DNA from: Entomortierella parvispora
Lineage: Eukaryota > Mortierellomycota > Mortierellomycetes > Mortierellales > Mortierellaceae
Reading direction: 5' to 3'
DNA: 64,000 nt
NCBI GenBank assembly: GCA_963573315.1
Contig: OY752148.1
Span: 310,001 to 374,000 of the forward strand
The translations under genes were made by a program, and so were the position numbers. Numbering within the stretch: the first letter of the stretch is position 1; each line of letters starts with the position of its first letter. The notes under the pieces are model-generated. The model was not told where the DNA came from. It saw only the letters and a list, made by a program, of their open reading frames with translations, and searched no databases. Below, in pieces: positions 21,394-32,172 of this stretch.

Positions 21394-24135
21394 ATGCATG
21401 CAGTTCCCACCCCTCGTCATGGTCATACAACCCGAGGGCCAAACATTATGGCCAACTTATGGACCATTGTCATCTCTCTCGACTCCTCCCACGCCACAAT
21501 CAGCTCAATTCCTCCTGAAAAAACCAACTTCACCACTGCGCCTGCCATGCAGCAACCACCCTTGCAACCACACCCAACGTACAACTATGTCCTTGGCAGC
21601 AATAACACCACTTTCACTCATGCTCGGGACGTCTCAACCTCGCAGCAGCCCTCACGCAAAAGAAGGATGCTTTCAGAAGAAGAGGATAGAGCTTCAGGTA
21701 TGTTCTAATATCTGACCTTCCCCAGCGAAGAGTAGCTTGAATTTGACCCGAGAATCCCTTTTGTGCTATGTAGAACGTGAAAACGAAGAGCCTGAAGAAA
21801 CGTCCACGGATGCATCAATGCTTTGTGCTGAAAATACCCCGCAAGAAGGTGTCAAGACTTCAGTGTCAGCCGAAGCTGAAGAAGCAGCTGAGCACTTGAA
21901 AGAAACAAGTGACAAATTATGGCTCAGACTTATCAAGCTTCCGCGGACTGCACTCCCTACTGTAGAAGAGTGTGTACAGTTGATGAAGCCTCTGGATGCC
22001 CTTGCGTCAGTCCCCATCCGCAAGGTGGAGAAGGACACCAGTGCCCGAGCGCGCAGCTTCTTTATGGGACAGCGATGCCAATATGAGGACGACAAAGGTC
22101 AGCAATGTCCGCATGTGGCAAGCGACAAGACGAGTACCACCTCAATGTGGTCCCACGCACTCTCCCAACACAACAAAGCAGCATCGGCTTTGTTCGCGTT
22201 TCGTGAAGCTCAGAGAGAATACCGCCTGCAACAGTTGGAGGACGAGCAGCGCGTCGTTATATCAACGCGCCAGCTGACGTTGGAGGAAATGAAAGATCGA
22301 GCGTCCAAGAAGTCACAACCACACACAAAGGACTGGACAGATGGGTGGTACACTACCCTTATACGATGGATCGTCATGGCCAACCTTCCACTTTCAACTT
22401 TTCGCCATCCGGCATTCATCGATGTAGCTCATTACCTTGATCACAAGGCAGCTGTGCCTGCAATGTCGACAATCAAGAACACGCTTCTGGCCCAGAAACT
22501 AATGTTGAAGACCTGGATGTGCGAAGTCCTCAAAGACGTTAAGGGAGGATCGTTCACTACTGATTCCTGGTCTAGCAATGGCCAGGGACATAAGTTCCTG
22601 GGACTGACTTTCCACTGGATCGATGATAGCTTCATGCCTCAAGAACTGATGCTCGACATGAAGTACCTCCCAGTTCGGCATACGGCAGAAGCATTACAAA
22701 CTGCGGTTGGTATGTACATATGTATATTTGTTGCGCTCGGTCGAATTCGCATGTATATTTCTTCTTTTTTGGCTAACTAGCCACTCTCCCCGCACCCGCA
22801 GATGATATCTTTGAAGAGTTTCCTTTGAAGGATAAATTGGTCGTGGGCACAACAGATTCAGGTGCCAATATTAAATGCGCTATGGGGCTGCTGAAGCCAA
22901 AGGCAGAGTGGATGCCATGTTCTGCTCATAGGATCCAGATAGCCGTCAACAAGACCCTGAACAAGAGCCGCAAAGACAATGGATTCAAAGATCTTGTAAC
23001 GAAATGCCACCAGCTTGCTACCAAAATCCGGAACTCCGGCACCTTGCGAGGACTCCTGATGTCAAGACGGCGTTCCAGGAAAATTGCAGCACCAGGCGGG
23101 ACTGAAATTATCAACTTGATTGATGAGAATGTCTCGGCAGCTTCTAGTGAAGACTCCTCCGAGGACGTGACCGACGACGAGGCACTGATGCCAATCCTGG
23201 ATGTCCCCACACGTTGGAATTCCACGTTCTCGATGATCGAACGATTAGTTCGAATCCAAGGGTCACTCGAATGGTTGAAGAGCACTCTGCAGGACATGGA
23301 CACTGGCGATAGCAGGGCTCTACGAGAAGATTGTACGACTTTGTGGTTATCCAACGAGGATATCGAATTAGCTGAAGACTTCCTTGTTGTTTTCCGTCCG
23401 GCGTTTGAGTTCACTAGACTTGTCAGTACGCAAACGCGGTCCACGATCTCCCAGGTGTACCCGTGGATATATGATCAAGTCTGGAAATTGAACGAACCAA
23501 TTGCTCCAAAGCTAGCTGCTGGCGAAGAGGCTCAAACGTTTCTCTTGGAGAAGATGAAGTCCGGTTTCAGCCTGCAAGCCATGCCCGGGGCAGCTCTTAT
23601 CGCCACATACCTGAACCCGGTTGCAAAGAGTCACCAAATCTTTGACGAACAAATCACCATTGACAGAGAGAAGATTCTCATGTGGAAACACGCGAACAGC
23701 CTCATATTGAGTGCTGCCAAGGACGCTTACAAACACGGCAAAATCAAATTAGAGGCACCCGTAAAGGATGATTCCGATGACGAGGATGAACCGGAGGAGA
23801 GAAACATGGAGAGTCTCTTGACATCAGCGGTAATCCAAGAGCTCGCTGATTACAGGCGGTACCGCCCAAAGGACACGAAAAGAGACGGGTATTTTAATGA
23901 CCCTTTGCTGTGGTGGAAGAGGAGGATCGAGTACAAGAAGTTCCCTCTCTTACGACAGCTGGCACAAATTTACTTCAGCGTGCAATCGTCCTCTGTCCCC
24001 TCAGAGAGATTATTCAGCTCTGCAAAAAATATAGTGACTGATCTTCGAAACAGTCTTAGTCCTGGCACAATCGAGGACTTTTCCTTCTGCCAGCAAGCAT
24101 ACAAAGCCAAGGCCAAGGCGACTGGAAAGCAATAA
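21394..24135 (+). CDS. hAT transposase
   Basis: RNase H-fold cut-and-paste transposase of the surrounding element. Three exons (21394-21697, 21774-22709, 22802-24135) join in phase to 857 aa. The N-terminal 100 aa are Pro/Gln-rich with a basic patch (SRKRRML), possibly a nuclear signal. A BED-like zinc finger follows (CQYEDDKGQQC ... HALSQH), then the hAT core: FTTDSWSS and TTDSGANIKCAM, which carry the acidic catalytic residues, CSAHRIQ and TRWNST. The C-terminal hAT dimerisation region includes DPLLWWKR and SSVPSERLFSSAKN. No stop or frameshift interrupts it. The first in-frame ATG is 21394; ATGs at 21451 and 21547 are alternatives. Confidence 0.9.
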
Positions 24136-24218
24136 AACACTGAGAGCAGGGAGAGCAGCAATATACCATGTGACCAATGGTCGATAGTTATTAGTCGAGT
24201 CTTTTTTTTTTGGATCTT

Positions 24219-24239
24219 CGACCAACTAATAGTTGGTCG
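24219..24239. repeat. Perfect palindrome in the right subterminal region of the hAT element
   Basis: Arms CGACCAACTA and TAGTTGGTCG flank a single A. The arm contains the CGACCA motif that also occurs in the terminal repeat, so it may be a transposase-binding site; that is inference. Confidence 0.75.
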
Positions 24240-24269
24240 TGGTTGGTGGGTTATTAGTCGAAAAATCGA

Positions 24270-24286
24270 CTCGACCACAGGCGCTA
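24270..24286 (-). repeat. hAT terminal inverted repeat, right
   Basis: Exact inverted copy of the left 17-bp end. Confidence 0.95.
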
Positions 24287-24294
24287 GATATCGC
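24287..24294 (+). repeat. Target site duplication GATATCGC, right copy
   Basis: Identical to the left copy at 21223-21230. Confidence 0.95.
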
Positions 24295-24329
24295 AATAAA
24301 CCAATATTAACAATAGTAGCCATAGCAAT

Positions 24330-24335
24330 TTTATT
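24330..24335 (-). terminator. Poly(A) signal AATAAA of LHS1
   Basis: AATAAA on the minus strand, about 20 nt after the LHS1 stop. It lies between the stop and the hAT element, so the insertion need not have removed 3'-end formation. Confidence 0.6.
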
Positions 24336-24355
24336 CTAGATTCTTTCGAGCTGAT

Positions 24356-27300
24356 CTACAGCTCGTCCTTGGTATGCTTGGGAGCTTCGCGTGGCTGCTC
24401 CTTCTCCTTCTTCTCCTTCTCCTGCTCCTTCTCCTTCTTCTCCTTCTCCTGCTCCTTCTCCTCGACGGGGGTCTCCTTCTCTTCAACGGGTGCCTCCTTC
24501 TCGGGTGTGACATCCTCAGGGGCCGACTCGGAGGAGGGCTCAGAGTCACCCTCAGTCTTCTTCTCTGTCTGCTCAGGCTTCTCGGTCGAGTTGTTCTCCT
24601 TCTCCTTCTTGGTCACCTTGGGCTTCTTCTTGCTCATCAAGCGGTGCATTTCCCGTTCGATAGGGTTTCCGCGCAACTGGATCTCGCGAGCCGTCACAAC
24701 GCCGTCCTGCCAGAGGGCGAGCTTCTCCTGTGCGGCCTCCTTCTCATTGATCCAGGCCAAGGCGTCGTCGCAGGCATCAAACAACTTTTGAACATCAGCA
24801 GGCTCGTGGAATGCTCCTTCGCCAGTCAAGAGGTGTTCGCCCACAGTGCGAGCCAAGCTCACGGAGGAACGGAGGGCCTCAAAGGCCTTGGGACGAGAGA
24901 CACGTTCGGCGGCACGGACAGACAAGGGGCGCTCCAACGCACGCAAGTCCTTGAGACGAGCCTGGAACTCGGATGTCTGAGCATCTTCATTGTCCTCCAA
25001 CCACTCAGAGTTGACAGACAAACTCTCAGAGAGCTTTTCACGCTCTTCCTCGGTCGAGACCTCAATGATTTCATCCTTCCACAACAAATCACGACCGCGG
25101 TAAAGGAAGGACTCGAGCGAGTTGCGGGCCTCCTCGCGCGCGCGCTTGGCGGCATCGAGACCATCCAATCTCTGGATCTTGACCAAAGACTCCTTCTTGC
25201 TGGAGGCTGACAGAGGGGTAATACCCTTGAACTCTGTTTGGATCTTGAGGACGACCTTCTCGGTCTGGGTGGTCACAGTCGTCTCGTTCTTGCCATTGGC
25301 TTCCGTGCTGTTGGTTTCCTCAGACTTGTTGCCGTTGGTGGTCGACTCCTTCTGCTGCTCCTTCTCCTTGGCGTTCTCATCTTCTTTGTTCTCATCACCC
25401 TCCGCTGGCTCGGCATCCTTAACATCCTCGTTCTTCTCATTACCCCCAAAGAAGGACTTGACCTTGTCGGCCAAGCTAGCCTTCTTGGAGTTGTCAGTCT
25501 CGATCGAGGCAATGGCCTCCTGTACAGTCAAAACACCGGAATCAGAGAGCTCAATGGTGACTTTGACCTTGGGGGTGGCAACACTGACATCCTTGAACTT
25601 GTTGATGGCCTCAGTCAATCCAGAGAGGGAAACATGGGCAATCTCCTTGTTGGATAGCTCGCTGTCATGGTCATCAGAGGTTTGACCATACTGGAGGTCA
25701 AATCCAAAGTCGGTGACACGCTTGAAGCTCATGATCTTGCGGGTGCCCATGACTGACTTTTCAGAAAAGATGGGAGTCAAGAAGGGCTTTCCGGGAGTGG
25801 TGGCATCCTTGGCCTCGCCAGTGTACTTGACCTCGATGGGGAAGAGCGAGATGTCCTTGAGACGGACCTCCTTGACCTTGAACTGTCTGCTCTGACCGGC
25901 AGCACGGAAGAGAGCGCCCATGACAGCGGCCTCATCTCCGTTCACGTTCTTTGCAATCTTGTCCTCTCCTACAATGTCGGCCAAGTTGGACTGAACAGCA
26001 GGTACACGGACTCCTCCTCCGACTAGGACCAAGGACTGAATGTCGGATAACTTCATCTTGGCCTCGGCCAAAGCAACATCAATGGGTCCACGGACACGGG
26101 TGAGAAGATCCTTGGAAAGATCTTCCAAATCGGCGCGAGTAACCTTGATCTTGAAGTCAACATCCTCCATCAAATTCTCGACCTGTTTGGATATTAAACA
26201 GCTATGAGTTTCAAAAGTTCGTGGGCAGGTCGTGTTGTCCAAGATGGCAAACAAAAAACCTTTTGCATTGGACAACATTCGTCAATGAAAAAACACTCAC
26301 CGAAGCCATAGTGTCAGTGTTGGCACTCAAAATCTGCTTGACTCTGTTGGCCTCCTTCATCAACTTGGCCATAGCACGCTCGTTCTGGACGACGGGCATG
26401 CTGATCTTGGATCCCTTTTGTTCCTGGAACTTGTCTGCCAAGAACTTTTGCAGACGAACATCAAACTCGTGTCCTCCCAAGGTGCGATCATATCCAACCG
26501 ATTTGATCTCGATCTGTTGAACTGTCTTGTTGTACTTTCCGACATCCTTGACACTGATGTCTTGGAAGCAGGCCAAACTGGCCGCTGTGCTTCCTGCGCC
26601 CATGTCAAAGAAGATATGGCATTGTTCCTTGGGGAATGTCCTGGTCATGGCGTAGTTCAATGCAACTAGGAAAAGAAGTGTGTTTAGGATACAAGATGAC
26701 ACTGGATCAAGAGCGAGCGCCCAATAACTTGATGGCGCTTACCAGCAGATTCGTCGTGGATCAAAGAGATGACACGAAGGCCAGCCAACTCGGCGGAATC
26801 GAGCACGGCCTGACGCTCAAACTGGCTAAAGTAAGGAGGGATCTGAATTGTTTTGAATGGCATTTTGAGGTTCAAAAAGAGGTTAGTTAGCTCTATGCCG
26901 TCTTGCAGTCCGATAATAACAGGGGCTGACAGAGCGCGTCTACTCACAGTGATGACGACGTCCTTGATGGACTCTCCAGCGGTTTCTTCGGCTTGCTGCT
27001 TGGCGAGCGAGAACTGCATAGCAACGAGTTCCTCGACGGTGAACTTTGATCCCGAGGTCGTCTCGAAAGCTGCAGTGCCACGAACGGGATCACGAATCAT
27101 GTTGTTGGTAAAGGTGTTGCGGTATTCAACGCAGTGATCGTCATCGTAATCGCGACCCAAAATCCTTTTCAGTCCAATGAAGGCGTCCTGGGGGAAACGG
27201 GTGGCCTGTGTAAAAAGAGAGAAAAAGGAGATGACTCGATTAGATTTTCTTTTCCAGGAACAAGACAGACATTATTGTGCCACTGCTTTGGCTGTTTGTC

Positions 27301-27605
27301 TGTTCCTCAAACTGATCGCGCAATGGGGACACAATAAACCTTACCAAGCTCAGGGACTCTGATCCGAAGGCACGGTCATCACCGCGAACTGTGATGGCGG
27401 ACTGGGTCTTTCTCTTTGACTCGGCGTTGAGGACAATGTCGAGAATACCGGGCTTGACAAGGGCGACCTTGAACCAGTCCGTGCCGTAGTCGATGGCCAT
27501 GACGGCCGCATCGACGGGCTTTGTGTCAAGGCAGAGCGCGGCCAGGGCAGCGACGGCGCCAAGGGTGAGGAGGGATCTCTTTTTGATCTTTGGGTGTGGT
27601 GTCAT
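24356..27605 (-). CDS. LHS1: ER-lumenal Hsp70-family chaperone (LHS1/GRP170/HYOU1 type)
   Basis: Large Hsp70 of the ER lumen; family members act as nucleotide exchange factor for BiP/Kar2 and as holdase during import and folding. Five exons (27605-27345, 27205-26948, 26842-26743, 26665-26301, 26182-24356) join in phase to 936 aa. A signal peptide (LLTLGAVAALAALCLDTKPVDA) is followed by the ATPase start MAIDYGTDWFKVALV. The second ATPase lobe has FDMGAGSTAA and VLVGGGVRVP. After the beta domain comes an acidic insert (24-25 kb region) and a long alpha-helical C-terminus. The end is Lys/Glu-rich with EKEKKEKEQ repeats and finishes in the ER retrieval signal KDEL. Length and the extended C-terminus separate it from BiP (about 650 aa). 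Confidence 0.94.
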
Positions 27606-28160
27606 GGTGCGATTATGTTGTGTATGTATGCGTGGAGTTGAGAACAAAGAGAAACAGAAACAAGGAAGCAGAAGAGAAAAGGAAAAAAAAAAAGAAAAAA
27701 CCAATGAGGGAGGGAATGAGAGCTGCCTGGTCTACGTGGCAGTTGGATGGAGAGAGAAAGAGAGAGAGAGAGAGGAGGGGTGGTACAGAGATGAGGAATG
27801 AGAGAGAAAGAAGGTGAAGGAAGGAGAAGAGAGATGAGGTGAATGCAACGAGCGAGCAAGGAGGCAACCTCCCTCTCTCTTACAGCAGCCAGCGAACAGA
27901 AACGGGCGGATCGAACTGTTGGTGGCAGGCGATTGGACGGCGGCGTACATGGCGTTGATCCAACGTATGCAGATCACTCTCGCTCATTTCCATTTCCACG
28001 TACGCTGATTTTTTGTTCTTTCTTTTTTAGTTTCTGCAAACTCTCTTCATCCACAGCGCGCGCTCTTTCTTCTTCCTGTCTTCTTCTTCTTCTTTATCAT
28101 CGCATTATCGTAATCACAACCCACCACACTTCTAATACAGAGGATACACACACACAAAGT
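27606..28160. promoter_or_regulatory. Divergent promoter region of LHS1 and the DUF4112 gene
   Basis: This 555-bp interval lies between two divergent start codons. It contains GA/CT-rich tracts (about 27751-27775) and the ACGTGG-core site described separately. No coding exon is visible. Confidence 0.55.
27732..27742 (-). promoter_or_regulatory. Candidate unfolded-protein-response element
   Basis: CTACGTGGCAG (on +) contains an ACGTGG core like that of UPR elements bound by Hac1/XBP1-type bZIP factors. It lies about 127 bp upstream of the LHS1 start, and LHS1/GRP170 genes are UPR targets in other organisms. The match is short and is inference only. Confidence 0.3.
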
Positions 28161-29299
28161 ATGGAATTCATTCGCAGGTACCATCGTGAGCCAAGGACCG
28201 TAAAGGAGCGTGAGGACCTCTATGGACGTATCCGCACGATTGCCTACTGGCTCGACTCGTTCGCAACCGTTGGAGGACTGCATGTCGGTCTTGAGGCTAT
28301 GTTAGGCTTCATCCCTGTCATCGGTATGTCCTTTTGTCCTTTACCTCTTTCTTTTAATGACTTTTTCATGGAAGCAGTTGCAGCAGGACACCCTCAACCA
28401 CCCTCACATCGTACCTCGCCTCGCGAAATCAAAGTCCCTGGTGACATGCGCGCCAAGAGTTCAGCTTTCATATGATCATCCAATTCCATTCGTCTGGTGA
28501 ACCCCCACCGCCACCACAACGACAACTACAAACAACCTCGCTACGACCAGCCTCTCGATTCAGAGTTTTGGCATGATTTGGAATAAGATGGATCAAGACC
28601 ATGGACCGTTTTCGCATGTTGACCGTTTCGTGTTCTCCTTGATGATTGTAGGCGACTTTCTCGGCATGCTTGCATCTTTTTACCAGATCTATCTCTGCTT
28701 CCTCTTTGGTATCCCCTCTTATCTGATACTGGTAAAGATCATGAAAAAATGACCGTGAGAACGATGGTCCCCCTCCGATTTTCCTCTCTTCGATGGCCAA
28801 AAGAGTTTGGCTGAGGTCATGCTGACATGCAACGTTTTAACTCGGACCGGCCGCATTCGTGACGCGCTTCTGTGTGACATTGTAATTAAGCCCCCCTCTT
28901 TTGTGCATTTTCATCATTGTAGCGTATGCTTGCAAACGTGTTGATCGACTTTGTTGTAGGCTTGGTACCTTGGATCGGCGACATTCTTGACGTCTTTTAT
29001 AAATCCAACCAGTACAACCTCACCATCCTCTCTGTAAGTCTTCGTGAGCTTTTTCAAACTCGACAGTGTCGTCATTCTGTTAGCAGCAAAATGGATGACG
29101 ACTCTGTTTAGGTATGGCAATTGCAACCAACTCAAGCTCTTTTCTTCTTGTTATGTAGAACTGGCTGCTGGAGAATCGACTCGTGGACGTCCACCGCTAC
29201 AACAGAGATCACCCTTTGAACAATGGTACAGAACCCCTTGGACGTTCATCACGCTCCAGGACAAGGGCTGCTGGAGTGGGTGTTGACTCTTCACGTTAA
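28161..29299 (+). CDS. DUF4112 membrane protein
   Basis: Small integral-membrane protein of unknown function; the domain is found in bacteria and fungi. Four exons (28161-28323, 28652-28731, 28923-29033, 29159-29299) join in phase to 164 aa. Residues 1-30 are charged. A hydrophobic core follows (GLHVGLEAMLGFIPVIGDFL, then FYQIYLCFLFGIPSYLIL, then VLIDFVVGLVPWIGDILDVF). The signature is the repeated P-x-I-G-D pair (FIPVIGD and LVPWIGDILD) followed by YKSNQYNL. The C-terminal tail is basic and Arg/Ser-rich (SSRSRTRAA). It is divergently transcribed from LHS1; no functional link is shown. Confidence 0.88.
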
Positions 29300-29311
29300 T
29301 AATAGTGTAGT

Positions 29312-29313
29312 GC

Positions 29314-29345
<32 letters not shown>

Positions 29346-29361
29346 CACTCACTCACTCACC
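29312..29361 (+). repeat. (AC)n/(ACTC)n microsatellite
   Basis: A run of AC dinucleotides passes into ACTC tetranucleotides just after the DUF4112 stop, probably in its 3' UTR. Confidence 0.9.
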
Positions 29362-29788
29362 AAAAGAAGGACGATAATATCAACATTAATTAATAGAAGA
29401 TTATTGTGCCCAGGGAGGTATCCTAGTTGCTATTTGCTTCTATGGTGCGAGAGCATAAATGTCTTGAAGTTAAGGCCCGTCGGGTCCTCTGATTTTGTTG
29501 ATTGTGAGAGGATGAGCTGCAATTCATGAACCGGCAGCAGCATCCATCAATCCATCAGTCGTACAGAAAAATAGACAGTCCTGCTTCTCTAGGACGAATC
29601 TTCTCCCATCGTCAGCCATGGGTTGCAAAAGTGTTCCATCAACACTACCGCCAAGACCCTTGCCCACTATCGATAAGGGACGCACCGCCTGACGATCAAG
29701 ACTCGATTCACCCACGCCCTCTCTATTTCTCGAGAGTAAGATATCGAAATTCTTCAGAGTGTTGATGTAGAGGGCACTTGACACAGGT

Positions 29789-29870
29789 CAAAATTCGGTG
29801 GCGTCAACAAAAGCGAGTCTCCACCTATTTGTACGCCTTTTGCCCACCCGCGCACGCGTCAGTCTTTCAC
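29789..29870 (+). repeat. Inverted repeat R2, left arm
   Basis: About 80 bp that match the reverse complement of 31746-31825. Shared blocks include AAAATTCGGTGGCGTCA, CCTTTTGCCCACCC and GCACGCGTC...GTCTTTCAC. Identity is imperfect, with small indels. Confidence 0.8.
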
Positions 29871-29908
29871 ATCCCATTTTCTTTTTATTCCGTAAACCGC
29901 AGATATGG

Positions 29909-30321
29909 ACGATTGTACATAATTAGTTCGAAAAGATAGAAAAGAGACAAAGGCACCACGGCTTGGCACATCTTCCGTGCGCGAATTGTCGCTACAGATA
30001 CGATCACTGTCTTAGGGCGATGTTCTACCAATTACAGCCCATGGGTGATATTTTTCTATCACAGGAAGAACAACATCGACCTTATGTTCGTCTTTCGCGA
30101 AACAGGTGCCTCAGAGGAAGTCCTGGAGAGCAACTCTTTATAGATCTACAGTATACATAGTTGGAAAGCCAAGGGCCAAAAGTCATGAGGGCCATGGAGC
30201 GCATTGGAAAAGACTAAGCTGTCGGATGGTGTCACCAATGGTCGCAGCACCCCCCCCCCCCCCCCCCAAAAAAAAAAAAAAAAAAAAAAAAAATCGCGAG
30301 TTCTCTAACGGTGTGACACTT
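29909..30321 (+). repeat. Dispersed repeat R1, copy A
   Basis: About 413 bp, closely similar to 32173-32566 in the same orientation. Shared blocks include GATACGATCACTGTCTTAGG, CGAAACAGGTGCCTCAGAGG and CATAGTTGGAAAGCCAAG. Copy A carries a C18A26 homopolymer block where copy B has ordinary sequence, and lacks a few short segments of B. No coding potential is evident. Confidence 0.88.
30250..30293 (+). repeat. C18A26 homopolymer block
   Basis: Eighteen C (30250-30267) are followed directly by twenty-six A (30268-30293) inside repeat copy A. It is error-prone sequence, so the exact lengths should be treated with caution. Confidence 0.85.
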
Positions 30322-30815
30322 ACGTAGATTAGAGTTTTCTTATTGCCGGACGCTTTTTTGACAGGAAATCAAAGAAAACAGGATAAAATGGACAAATAAG
30401 TGGATGGGCGGACTAGGACAATGTTTCATAAAAGGGAATTGTTCATTAAGCAGGTATTCATGCAGATCCAGAGACACCATCAAGGGATAACTGGTTTATG
30501 GCAGCTAAGCGTTCATAGCGACTTTTGCTTTTTGATCGTTGAATGTTGGCTTTTTCTCTCTACCCTGCATTGAATTCGTTGTCAATGCTTTTTTTCTAAA
30601 CGCCTAACTGACCTGTGTACGATCTTACCTGTGAGAAATCCGAATTTGTTATCAATTTCCTTAGACCGATTATCCCGTAAGTATTGAACACGCTCGGCAG
30701 TTTCGTCCATATTGATGCAAGAAAAGTCTAACTATTAGTGAACGTCACGGACATACGTAAAATACATGAAGACAAAGAGCAAAGTGGGCGAGTTGAATTG
30801 GTGACATGCATTGTG

Positions 30816-31309
30816 TGGCACCCTAAAAGTGAATCCATGGACAAAAGGCCATGTTGACGGAGGGGCGTCAAAGCAGCCTCGCCACCAACAGCACCACAGT
30901 AACCTTTCCCTTCGAAAAGGGAGCGATGGGTCCACTATAAGTAAGAACAGCGAGTGGTCCAAGAGGCAACACCCATAGTTGTGTTGGCGCACCCAATCAC
31001 CGTAGGCCCATCAGTTAAAGGGTCCTGCCTTTGACATATACAAGACTAAAAACAACTCAAAGAAAATAAGAAAGAATAGAATGAATGGATGGCACCCAAA
31101 GAGTGAATCCATGGACAAAAAGCCATGTAGACGGAGGGGCGTCAAAGCAGCCTCGCCACCAACAGCACCACAGTAACCTTTCCCTTGAAAAGGGAGCGAT
31201 GGTCTACTATAAGTAAGAACAGCGAGTGGTCCAAGAGGCAACACCCATAGTTGTGTTGGCGCACCCAATCACCGTAGGCTCATCAGTTAAAGGGTCCTGC
31301 CTTTGACAT
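30816..31309 (+). repeat. Two-copy tandem duplication, unit about 220 bp (period about 273 bp)
   Basis: Copies at 30816-31037 and 31090-31309 run from TGGCACCC to GGTCCTGCCTTTGACAT with only a few differences. About 52 bp of unrelated sequence separates them. Each copy contains a small palindrome (CCCTT...AAGGG). No product is recognised. Confidence 0.9.
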
Positions 31310-31745
31310 TCAAACATTCCTCAAGTCGTAGACTTGGAAAGAAAAAAACGAGTGAACATGCTCAATGGGCAACCTCAATCAGAGTCCATGATGTGCTCTG
31401 GGAATCTCGACCTGGATCTGTACAAAACATGAGCAAAAAGGTCAACATGTATTCGTGCGGACATTGTGCAAGAGAAAGCGCAGTGCAAACTTAGTTGTCA
31501 AAAAGCTTTATCGAACAACGAAATTCTCAGCAGGAGTGCAGTGCACTTGACTGGGCCAGACGAAGGTTGACCATCAAACCACATCCGAGCGACCCAACCG
31601 TATTGTCAATCGCCCATGTCGAGAAGGCAATGCATCGGCAAGATGTTTGGTCAAGATTAAAATGCGTAAAAAGTAAAGATCATTACCTGCGCCGGCCAGA
31701 ATCGGTTGAAGATTGAGCATGGGTCTTTGGAATAACCAACGGGAG

Positions 31746-31825
31746 GTGAAAGACGACGCGTGCATGGGTGGGCAAAAGGAGGTGTGCGTATTTTTTCTCG
31801 CGTTTGTGACGCCACCGAATTTTTT
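31746..31825 (-). repeat. Inverted repeat R2, right arm
   Basis: Inverted partner of 29789-29870. The two arms enclose about 1.9 kb that includes R1 copy A and the tandem duplication. Confidence 0.8.
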
Positions 31826-31881
31826 GCGGTAGACGCACCCACATCGCGTCCTCTTTTCTCCACGCCCTGTTTTATCGTCTT

Positions 31882-31992
31882 GCGCACCGCATTCTGTTTA
31901 TTCGCACCGCATTCTGTACATTCAACATCGCATTCTTTATATTCAACACTGCATTCGTAGATTCAACACTGTATATTCAACACTGCATTCTG
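31882..31992 (+). repeat. Degenerate minisatellite
   Basis: Imperfect repeats of GCACCGCATTCTGT and ATTCAACACTGCATTC, about 14-20 bp per unit, five to six units. Confidence 0.8.
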
Positions 31993-32172
31993 TTGACGGC
32001 TCACCGCTGCAAAGTAATTACTTGATTCTGGGAGACACCTTTTCATTTTTGGTCTCGCGTCTTTCCCTCCATCCCTCATGTGATACATGTAGAGGCTTCT
32101 TGACGATAGCCGTTTTTAGGAGATTATTACGAGATTGGATAGGACTTTCGAACAGTGCGGTCATCTCGATTT

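Larger units (their letters stand above)
21231..24286 (+). mobile_element. Complete hAT-superfamily DNA transposon
   Basis: This 3,056-bp element has perfect 17-bp terminal inverted repeats (TAGCGCCTGTGGTCGAG at 21231-21247, its reverse complement at 24270-24286). Perfect 8-bp target duplications (GATATCGC) flank it. It carries one intact transposase gene on the + strand. Subterminal sequence on both sides holds several TGGTCG/CGACCA motifs, a common transposase-binding arrangement in hAT elements. The right end also has a 21-bp perfect palindrome at 24219-24239 (arms CGACCAACTA). Intact ends, duplications and coding sequence point to a recent insertion that may still be active. It sits between an LRR relic and the 3' end of LHS1. 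Confidence 0.96.

Noticed and set aside
24374-25210. Leucine-rich 278-codon open frame on the + strand
   Set aside because: Antisense to the Lys/Glu-rich end of LHS1; repeated CTC/CTT is the complement of GAG/AAG codons.
30945-30970. tRNA A-box-like string TGGTCCAAGAGG in both copies of the tandem duplication
   Set aside because: No B-box (GGTTCGANNCC type) follows at a suitable distance and no cloverleaf can be drawn, so neither a tRNA nor a tRNA-derived SINE is supported.
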